Shown piece by piece: positions 52,701-61,582 of a stretch of 64,000 nucleotides of DNA (position 1 is its first letter; the number at the start of each line of letters is the position of its first letter). Both the position numbers and the translations under genes were made by a program. Under the pieces are notes generated by a model. It saw only the letters and a list, made by a program, of their open reading frames with translations, made no database searches and was not told the origin of the DNA. The stretch lies in NCBI GenBank assembly GCA_036583965.1, contig JAZBQD010000001.1:30600597-30664596 (forward strand), read 5' to 3'. The DNA is from Prunella strophiata. Taxonomy: Eukaryota; Chordata; Aves; Passeriformes; Prunellidae.

Positions 52701-54939
52701 AAGCATTGAATATGTGCTCTTCCTATCAGTTATTAGGAATAAAGAATCCTCAGCAGAGCAGCTTTAGTCCCAGCAAAGTAGTCATGTCTTCAGCAGCAGA
52801 ATTCCTCATTAGACAATTTAAGTGCAAATTGATTCTGTCTTTGAAAAAAACACTAAGTCTGAGACATTTGAGAGTGAATTCAATATGTTCCACTAAAGAC
52901 ACTACCAAAACCACAGAGAATTTGATCAGGAAAACATAACAGAGGAATACATTTCCACAGAGTGTTTGGTCCAGCTGAAAAACAACTAACCCAAAAGGAG
53001 AGCTATACCTCCACGGAAAATCAGCAAAGACCTTACAAGAGAAATAATGTCTGAAAAGGATCTGATCTTGGATTCATGGTGAAATGTAATGAGCATTCAA
53101 GACTGGGAGAAATCCAAAGCCAAAATTTATAAGAAAACAGTATTACTTGACTAGAACTTTACCACTTAGACAGAAGGAGATTGCTCTTGAAAAGCTTATA
53201 AAAATGTGTGTCTTTGTCTGTAACTGTGTAAAATTACCATATACACATAATCCTAATGAGAGGCACAGTAAAACCTTTTGCTTTATGTCATGTAAGTCCA
53301 TGTCCTGTGGCAGACTCAAGCTACCAGGTGGTTTCTAGTCCTCAGTACAGCTCTTGAGAGCCTTTTGGCTTCCAAAGCCTCCTTGTGCTACAAAGTACTA
53401 GGCAGATCACATACATTTCTGGTTGGAGTTATATTGGAAATGGTGTCTTGAAAATAAACAAGGAACACATTTTCAAAATATTCTTATTTTATGTGAAGAA
53501 ACCACACCAATTATTTAAGCAGCAAAAAGTTTCCTAAAATGCTTTTATTCTATCTGGTGTGCTGGCTTACATAGTGTTATCCTGCAAACTACCTTGCTTA
53601 AATATTTGAAACAGCCACAAAGGGCTACACATAAACATAACACCATCTCTTTAGACTTATCTTTACCTTCAGTCTGACTTTTCCTACTGAATTAAGATTC
53701 AGCAAAATAGTATACTACCTTAAAGTCCTCTGTAATTAGATAGATAGAAGCTTGCAAATATGGGAACTTGTAAGAGTAAAGATTAAACCTCAGTAAGATT
53801 CAATAAAGTCTATATAACAATTACAAGAAACTCTACCTTCCAAAAAACCACACTGGAAGTCCTGTACACAACATACTGCAAAATATCCACAAGAGATTTT
53901 ATTCCTCCTCAGACTATTTCTAAGTATTTCAAGCAAGTAGCTGTTTCATTAACCATTTGGAGGTGGAAAGGGGTAGTAGTAAAGCTTACGGAATATAGCT
54001 GAACAATTCTTCCACTCATGACTGGACTTAAAGACAGAACAATCCCAAAGGCTTTTTTCAAAAAGTATCACTCACAAATGAATTTCAACAATCTATACAA
54101 ACATAAATATAAATAAATAAGGACCACACTCTACTTCCTAAATGTTCATGAACCTAGGCTATTTTAGCTATGGCACCACATATAGATGGAATCTTTTAAA
54201 GCTCTTGGCTTAGAAGTCAGGCTAGAAATCCCAGACCATCTATACAACCTTTTTGTTTCCAAAAGAAGCAAGGCATGTTCCTCAGTCTTACTTGGACAAA
54301 GGTTATTACCACCCTGTTACATGAATTGTCAGATGGTCTCTTCACTTTCTCCTGCCTGCAGTCTCTTCTACCTTTTGCTTTTATCATTGTTTCTCCTCTG
54401 TCTGTGGATAACATCAGCTCAGTGAGCAAATTTTACATCAAAGCAAGATTTGTGGTCATTCTGTCCTCTTCCAGAACTAGGCTCTACAGCCTTGAGCCAG
54501 CTGCTGAGAAAGCTCAGTCTGTTGCTCTCAAAACATCATCCTCAAGGCTGACAGTTTCATAGTTCTGTGAAACATAGCTGTCAAGGGAATCTGTCACTAC
54601 AGCAGGAGGAAAGCAATTTCTTAGTTTGAGCCAGTTCCATGGAGAGTCTTAAAAATTATAAGGGAAAAAAGCAAATTTAATCAATACCCCAGCCACAATA
54701 AGTGTGGGGACCAGCAGTGCCACCCGTCCATACTGCTTATAATTGCAAGAGAATTGTTTCTCTTGGGACATACAGAGTCCTACTTTAAGCCCAAATTAGG
54801 AAATGTGCAGGTCTACTGGCAGAAAGCCAAGCTTATTTCAGTGTATTTGAGTCTCCCAGAAAAGCTCCAAGGGAATTTAGGCCAGTTCTTCTTATGTAAG
54901 AACCTGCATCAATCCCTGTTTTCATACGGTTGGAGACAA
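49776..54939. other. Unique AT-rich non-coding DNA, no gene seen
   Basis: About 5 kb of unique sequence with only small simple repeats, such as an AAAC/AACC run near 50427-50450 and a short A run near 51229-51240. Open frames up to about 103 codons occur on both strands with no domain, no conserved start context and no paired splice sites that I trust. Confidence 0.65.
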
Positions 54940-56245
54940 CATCCAGGATTGAGTCTGACCTTTGATCAAACACCACCATGCCAACTAAACCATAGCACTA
55001 AGTGGCACATCCAGTCATTTCTTGAACACTTCTGGAGATGGTGACTCCTCCACCTCCTTGGGTAGCTTGTTCCAATGCTTAGCCAACCTTTCAGTGAAAA
55101 AAACAATCTTCTCAATATCCAACCAGAACCTGCCCTGGCACAGCTTGAGGCTGTCCTCATGTCCTGTCACTGGCTGCCTGGGAGAAGAGGCCAATCCCCA
55201 TCTTGTTGCACCTTCCTTTCAGGCAGTTGTAGAGAGCAATATAGTCTTACCTGAGCCTCCTTTCCTTCAGGTTAAACAACTCCAGTTCCTTCAGCCTCTC
55301 CTCAGACAACTTACACTCTAGGCCCTCCACCTGCCCCATTGCCCTTCTCTGGACACACTTCAGCACCTCAATGCCTTTCTTCATGCCAGGAGTCCAAAAC
55401 TGGAGACAGTACTGGAGGTGCAGCCTCACCAATGCCCAGTACAGGACAGTCACCTCCCTGGTCCTGCTGGCCACACTATTTTTGACAAAAGCCAGGGTGC
55501 CATTGGCCTTCTTGACCACCTGGGCACTCACTGGCTCATGTTCAGCTGCTCTTGGCCAGCACTTCCCAGCTCCTTTTCCCCTGAGCCACTCTGCCTCCAG
55601 CCAGTAGTGCTGTCAGGGGGCTGTTGTGACCCAAGGGCAGGACCCAGCATTTGGCACTGCTGAACCTCAAACAAATGATGACAGCCCATTGACCCAGCCC
55701 ATCCAGATATCTCTGCAGAGCCTTCCCACTCCCCAGCAGATCACAAACACACTCCCATCCAAGTTCATTATTGAGGGTGCACTTCATCCTGTTGTCCACA
55801 TCTCTGATAAAGATATTAGACAGGATTGACCCAGTACAGAGGCCTGGGGAGCCACTCTAGTTACTGGCCACCAGCTGGGTGTGTCATCCTTCACCATCCC
55901 ACTCTGGGCCCTGAGCATCCAGACAGTTTTTCCAGACAGCCAGAGGCTGCCAGCTTCTCCAGGAAAAAGCTGAGAGCTCTTCTACCAGCTCCCTCAGTAC
56001 CCTTGGGTGGATCCCATTCAGCCCCATAGACTCATGTCTAAGCAGCTCAGCAGGTCACTGTACTTCCCTGTGGACTACAGGAGGCAATTCTGCTGCCCAT
56101 CCCTCTCTGCCAGCTCAGGGACTGGTTGCTCTGAGGATAACCAGTCTTCCTGGTGAAGGCTGAGGCAAAGAAAGCATTAAATACCCCAGCCTTCTCTTTG
56201 GTTACAACATTCCCCTCTGCAACCAATAACTCGTGTTCTGTTAAG
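54940..56245 (-). mobile_element. CR1 LINE, degraded ORF2 and 3' region (antisense)
   Basis: A 1.3-kb CR1 copy whose coding strand is the minus strand. Reading 5' to 3' on that strand: 56245-55980 encodes the linker between endonuclease and reverse transcriptase (NVVTKEKAGVFNAFFASAF is visible); 55960-55780 keeps traces of the RT palm (PQGSVLG-like); 55780-55540 encodes a KALQRYLDGLGQWA / AKCWVLPLGH region; 55531-55247 encodes the C-terminal KKANGTLAFVKNSVASRTRE, FWTPGMKKGIEVL and QRRA region; the rest is 3' non-coding. Compared with the usual CR1 ORF2, a large segment is missing at about 55965-55975 and a small one near 55765-55770. There are frameshifts between the remaining open stretches. 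It is a dead retroposon, not a host gene. The terminal ATTCTATG repeat is not visible, so its 3' limit is approximate. Confidence 0.92.
55247..55531 (-). pseudogene. CR1 ORF2 C-terminal remnant
   Basis: A 94-codon open stretch inside the CR1 copy. It carries the family's C-terminal motifs: the VVKKANGTLAFVKNSVASRT stretch (the CR1 family usually has a very similar KKANGILACIRNSV-type segment), a YCLQFWTPGMKKGIEVL box, and a QRRAMGQVEGLE - ERLKELELFNLKERRLR segment. In an intact CR1 this follows the reverse transcriptase thumb. Here it is cut off from the upstream RT by frameshifts and deletions, so it cannot give a functional protein. The ATG at its start is incidental. Confidence 0.88.
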
Positions 56246-56259
56246 GAAAGAGAAAACAC
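56047..56259 (-). pseudogene. CR1 ORF2 endonuclease-RT linker remnant
   Basis: A 70-codon minus-strand stretch with GNVVTKEKAGVFNAFFASAF, matching the segment between the endonuclease and reverse transcriptase domains of CR1 ORF2 (family form: VTKDEEKAEVLNAFFASVF-like). It marks the 5'-most preserved part of this copy; everything upstream on the element (endonuclease, ORF1) is absent. The downstream RT fingers and first palm motif are also missing. Confidence 0.85.
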
Positions 56260-57369
56260 ACAATTACTGCTTGCATCTTGTCTATAATAGGAAGACTGCA
56301 GTTATTTTGAGTATACTGGTACCATGAAAAATTATGCAATTCCTCTCACATGTATGTACTTACACATTCAGTTAATTTCACACCAGAAAGGAAACAAGCT
56401 ATGCTGGCTTGTCAGATTAACTCCTTCCATATCAGGAAATACACTATATTGATATGGGTCTTTTTCAAACTGACCAACTGTGTCCTCCTGAGTCTGAGTT
56501 TGGTTCATTCCCAAATCAGCCCCTTGGCCTTGCCCATTCCTAGGATGTAACTCCCTGCTAGAAAGAGAACACTGGACAGCTACAGATGCCAGCTGAGTCT
56601 AACCAGACGTATTTATTCTGATTATTCATTTTCTGTTCTGTTACTATAGTGATTGGGGAGGAAAAAATAAAAAGTCATCCACCCCATCCCAATCTGACAC
56701 TATACAGCCACAAACATAATGTAAATAAAATCTAACATTCAATTCCCCACAGCACATCCCTTTTGTTACAGTGGCATTTCTGATAACAGGAATTACAGCC
56801 ACATGGAGACTTTTTGTTCCCCACTAAAAGTGTGATATCTCTGAGAGCAGATGATGCTTTTATTGCAAAAACTTTTGTAGTTTGAAAAGAGCAGTAGTAA
56901 AAGTTAGTTCAAGGTTTTTATGACTTCTTTTGTTCAGAGGAAACTAAAGGAGGAAAACCAGTGGTGATGTATGAAAAGATTGCTTGTTTACAATCAGTAC
57001 AGAGATCCTTGCCTTTTTCATGAAAGGAAAGGAAACCAGCAGGAGAATTACAATACAGAGCACCTCCCAGGATCTCTTTCACCATTCTCCCCATTTGTGT
57101 ATTAAGCAACAAGGCAGCTGTTGAACAAGTACTATCAACAAAGCAATCTTCTAGCCCTTTGATTTAGGCTATTCATATCTTCTGCCCTGAAATAAAATGA
57201 CTTTCACAATTAAAACACCGAAATCAATGCTGTATCTATTGTCATGTCTGCAGGAGAAAAGCTTTAATTACAACTCTAGTTAGATAACACAATCATTACA
57301 CCTCCTTAATCTCAAATATAAAACCAGTACCCTTTCAGTGCTATGCCACCCTTTCTTTGATTTTTTTTA
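56246..57369. other. Unique non-coding DNA, no gene seen
   Basis: Just over 1 kb of unique AT-rich sequence between the CR1 copy and the candidate regulatory block. Two frames of 64-66 codons are open but show no domain. No repeat is recognised. Confidence 0.65.
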
Positions 57370-57790
57370 TGTGAATGGCTTTTTATCTGAGCACTTTAAT
57401 TTGCATGCCTTTGCTGCGAGGCAGCTCCCCGTGATATGTTAATTGCAGAGTGCTTTAAGTACTAAAAGATTAACATAAAACCCTTTGCAAACAAGCTAAT
57501 AGTTTATGATAATTTTTGCATGGCCTTTGTCTGTCTATCACTGGATTGCCTCTAGCTGTAATTTTATAAAGAAGCTGTAAAATATCATTTAAACAAGTTC
57601 ATTTACACATAATTATTACCAGAATCACATTATTCAATTTAGATACTCCAGCCTATTAACAATCCATGAACTAAAATGTAATTAAACTATTTTCCTTTTA
57701 TGAACCTATTCATTACAATGTGTGGGAGATGGATCTCTCGGTTTCACTGAAAATTTCAGCACTTTGTTGTTGGAATTGACAAGTCTGGCA
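57370..57790. promoter_or_regulatory. Candidate conserved enhancer-like block
   Basis: About 420 bp with dense, non-repetitive, TF-site-like words. These include an octamer ATTTGCAT at 57399-57406, CTGCGAGGCAGCTCCCCGTG around 57413-57432 with two retained CpGs, TTAATTGC at 57439-57446 and ATAATTATTA near 57609. Further TAAT/ATTA cores follow, then a CpG-containing ATCTCTCGG near 57732. Homopolymers are few and no open frame crosses it. This mix of homeodomain, POU-octamer and retained CpG is typical of deeply conserved developmental enhancers in vertebrate gene deserts. The call is by texture, not alignment. Confidence 0.4.
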
Positions 57791-58640
57791 CCCATTCTGT
57801 GCTTTTAATTATATTAAAAGTATTTCAAGGCAGGTAAGATAAAAAATATATTTATAAAAAAATGTGTACAAATGCCAAGATGGTGTCATCCCCTAACATT
57901 TATTTATTTCACTCCACACAGTTTGCACTTATCAGATAAAATAAAACCAGGATACATAATTTCAACTAAAAGTTCTCAAATTTTCTCATTTTAAAAAAAA
58001 TATTTGAAAAAAGAAAAGTTTATCTGTAACAAGATTGGTTTAGCATTTCAGTTGCAGCTCTAGTCTACTACCTTTCATACAGGGACCTGCATTGTGCAGC
58101 TGTGGATATTCCCCTTTGATAAAGATCATCTTAGCTCAAAAAATTGATTATATGTTTCAACAAAGACTAAAATTTGCTATGCATCAGTCCATCATGAACT
58201 TTTAAGAGTTTTCTTAACGGGCCCAGAGCCTTACTGCCACTCACTAACTCACACTGCCAAAACACCATCAGAAGATCCACTTAGCATTTCACAAGGCTTG
58301 GGCATCAGGCCCTTTTATCCCAATTATCCTGACTTATCAAAGTAAAAATCTGATCTGGACAATAAAAGCTTCAGTCTTTGCTCAGTGATACAAACTGGAG
58401 ACTCCCCTACACAAACCAGGCTTTAGCATAGATGCTGAAAGAAACTCAATGGCAACATAACACACAGGTAATTTGCCCTGAAAATCAAAATTATTTTATC
58501 AGAAACATAGAAATCAGAAGACACTAAGCATTTCCTTTTATCTTTGAGGATAGAAGCTAACATATCCAAGTGCCACTCATGAGGAAGACAAAAAGAATGG
58601 ACCCATATTAATTACAAATACTGATCACCCATGGGTTTCA

Positions 58641-58671
58641 ATTCCCTTACACCTGTGGGTGTAATGGGAAT
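58641..58671. repeat. 13-bp inverted repeat with one bulge, 4-nt loop
   Basis: ATTCCCTTACACC (58641-58653) pairs fully with GGTGTAATGGGAAT (58658-58671) except for one unpaired T in the right arm, around the loop TGTG. It is the longest tight-loop stem in the window next to the one at 1372-1403. It sits in unique DNA. Confidence 0.88.
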
Positions 58672-59445
58672 CATTCAAAATTTAAGTTGTAAATTAGACA
58701 GTAACTGAGACAAGACAGGTTAGAGAGATGCTGCAGATGAGGAAAAAAAAAGCAAAAATTGAGTCATTCCTCTAATGGGCATGAAGTGCAAGTATTGCTC
58801 TTTTTTTGGTGACATCACCCAAAATCCATCCTCTATCAATTCACTCTACCTAATGCCTGATGCCTACCTCTTCAGCTGAATCTAAAAACTGCAGCTTAAT
58901 TCCATTATAGATATTTCTCCTCTGCACAGATAAAAATACTGGCCTTGAAAATATTGGTAATTTTATAATGATTGGTATTTCTTCATCTGAAAAATTTAAG
59001 ATAAGCTTTTGGTACAAAGCCCACAATAATCACATAATAATACTAATAAGAAAAATACCAATAGAAATTACTGTGGGAACAAAATGCTCTACAGAGAAAT
59101 TCTGTGCAAAACAAGGGATTCATAAGAAAACCCTGACATATATTTCAGTCTAAATGGCCAGGGATCTGTGAATCATTGAGGCTGATAAGCTTAATTATTT
59201 CTAACAGTCTTTGAGCATTTATTTCAATCAAATGTCAATCTGAATGTTACCATTTAGATCAGTTCCTAGAGAAGTTAATGACTATAAACTCAGCAGGTAG
59301 TTGTGACAGACAAATTACAATAAAACCTAAGACCTTTTATTCTCTCTAAACTCCTGGTCTGTACCATAGAGCTACTTGACAATCCTTTGTAGTGGTGGAC
59401 TTTGCAGAATAAATTAATAAATTCCAGCACATACTTATTCCTTTT

Positions 59446-59463
59446 TTATTATTATTATTATTT
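59446..59463 (+). repeat. TTA/ATT trinucleotide microsatellite
   Basis: Six tandem ATT units following a T run. An ordinary simple repeat. Confidence 0.85.
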
Positions 59464-59673
59464 TCATTTCAATCACTAAGGATACAATAGGGAAATGGCA
59501 AATTTTAAATAAATTCAAGTTTGACTGTCATTCTAGAGTGCAGCCTAGCCCTACCAGAACTCTTCTAGATCCCAATACATTCACAGAATCACAGTCAATT
59601 GCAGTCCCCTGTGTTCTTGCTATTACATACTTCACAGTCATTAACAGTTCTATTAATTAAAATTGCAATATTA

Positions 59674-59703
59674 TTGTCGTTGTTGTTGTTTTATTGTTGT
59701 TAT
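59674..59703 (+). repeat. GTT trinucleotide microsatellite (interrupted)
   Basis: GTT units interrupted by a single C (TTGTCG) and by TTTTA. A degenerate simple repeat. Confidence 0.8.
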
Positions 59704-61450
59704 CTGGGGGTTTTAAGCATCAAGAGAATATAAATTATTTTTACTTTCCTTTTCAACCATCAGCATTTGAAATTTATCTTCATTGTCAGAGTCTTGTAAG
59801 GACTTTAAAATAAAACTGACACCCACTAATTTTATATACCTATTCAGAAGTTAATTATTCATTACCAGAGTAAGATTAAAACAGTTTCACTAAGCAAAGG
59901 TGTTAGGGTAGGTCAGGGATAGCTACAACTTGTCTTCAACACTTACACTTATACAGATCTTTTACTCAACACCTAAAGAACTCATATGGTTGAGATATAA
60001 CTGACAACACTTGCAGTGTTATTTAAAACCATAACCAAACAACTTCCAAGAAAACAGTTTAGCATCCCTGTTTTTAGTAGCTTCAGACTGGTTTAGATAT
60101 TGGTCTAAGAATAAAATCACTGCATCTCCTCTTCACAACAGTAGGTAGGCTTCATCCTCAAAACAAGTTACAAACAGTTGCTTAAATGTGTGGGTTTTTT
60201 TAGTTTCATGCTGTTTTAAATCAAACTGTTCCTTATGTAGCAATAAGTTTATGAAGGAACCACAATGTATGAAGAGAAGCATTTTTTCATTTTAGAATCT
60301 CCCTGTTCATTCCAAACTCCCATTATTTGGACTGTCACCCTGACACTGCCTGAGGTGCATTCCAGCTCTCTGCAAGAGAATCTGCTTTCCCACTAATGGG
60401 GCTGTTCTTGCAATAGCAAATGTAATTTTCCACTCCATTACAAACAGTGTGCAAAAGGACCCTATTTCTCACTGCACACAGATCAGTTCCCAGTGAAATC
60501 CTATTCACAAATATTACAGCAGAATCCCCTTCAAATATAGGTGCTTTTTCAGGGCTGGACAAACAGGTCTGATCCAACCACAGGCACAGCTGAACATGAA
60601 CTGCTCCAATATTTGTCAGTGTTAGGGAAAAATACTCAGAGGTTCAGGAAGGATCAGGAAGTTAGGAAGAAACTGAGAAAGCAAATATTGCAATGATACT
60701 TTCTCATAATACCATTTTTATACTGCATTTCTTTAGCAACCAGCCATAATGCAGATTTATATGGTGACTTACTCTCAGTTGTAATTCATCTGGATTTACA
60801 AATTCATTAATATACCAAATAGGTCTAACTGCATTTTGAATATCTTGCAAAGTTCAAATCAGATGCCTTTGCAGCAAGGAAAAATTCAAGTAAAAGAAAC
60901 TAGCATTCTATAATAAAATAGTAATATTCAGATATATTTCATATTTATTACCCCTTATTTATCTGTATCATTACATCAAAAAGAGAATTTTACAAAAAGA
61001 AATTATAATAATCACAGAAGAACTTATACAAGTGCTTTGTCTCATAATTCAGTATAAATTGTTCTCATGCAATCCACTTCAGGAAACAGTAGGTCTGTAT
61101 CCTTTGATTTAAAGAAATAAAGACTAAGACAGTGCAAAATCAGTTTAAAAAGAACTGTATTTGGGAATTCTATGACTAGAGTTCTAAACTGGGCATTAAG
61201 TTTAATTAAAAAAAAAAAAAAAATTATGGCTTTTAACTAAAACTGACAACCTCAAAATTCAAGTTACCCAGAGCTATCCCTTTTCTACTGTGTTACATAA
61301 ATAACAACATAAAGTAACTTAAATGAATTTTAAGAATATATCATGAAAGGACTTGAAGAGATACCTCATACAGAGTCTACAAATGTATTGTCTCACCATT
61401 CACCAGGCAGAACCATTAACAAATCCCCTGATTTCCTCCACCCTCTCCCT

Positions 61451-61582
61451 CACTGGAGATACTCAAGAACTGTCTGGATGCAATCCTGTACCAGGTGCTC
61501 TGGGGTGACCCTGCTTGAGCAGGGAGGTGGGGCCAGGTGTCCCACTGTGGTCCCTTCCAACCTGACCCATCCTGTGATTCTC
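61451..61582 (+). mobile_element. CR1 LINE 3'-end fragment (sense)
   Basis: About 130 bp matching the sense 3' end of CR1: AACTGTCTGGATGCAATCCTGT, then GGTGCTCTGGGGTGACCCTGC, TGAGCAGGGAGGTGGGGCC, and the highly typical terminus GTCCCTTCCAACCTGACCCATCCTGTGATTCT. It is 5'-truncated and non-coding. Its wording matches the reverse complement of the fragment at 12272-12515 (AGGTCACC, CCTGCTCAAGCAGG, cytosine-rich junctions), so the two probably belong to the same CR1 subfamily in opposite orientations. The plus-strand frame 61343-61585 runs through it and is not a gene. Confidence 0.9.

Larger units (their letters stand above)
57791..61450. other. Unique AT-rich non-coding DNA, no gene seen
   Basis: About 3.7 kb of unique DNA containing a quasi-palindromic hairpin (58641-58671), a TTA microsatellite (59446-59463), a GTT-rich tract (59674-59703) and an A16 run (61208-61223). 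The section 60320-60630 is less AT-rich and could be constrained. No exon is supported. Confidence 0.65.

Noticed and set aside
52628..52939. 103-codon plus-strand frame
   Set aside because: No domain or family resemblance. Length is within expectation for random open frames in 64 kb.
55247..55531. Possible host protein-coding exon
   Set aside because: The translation is clearly the C-terminal part of CR1 ORF2, so it is a retroposon remnant.
59581..59600. CACAGAATCACAG words as another CR1 end
   Set aside because: Only a short match to the CR1 terminal repeat is present. The adjoining CR1 3' sequence is absent.
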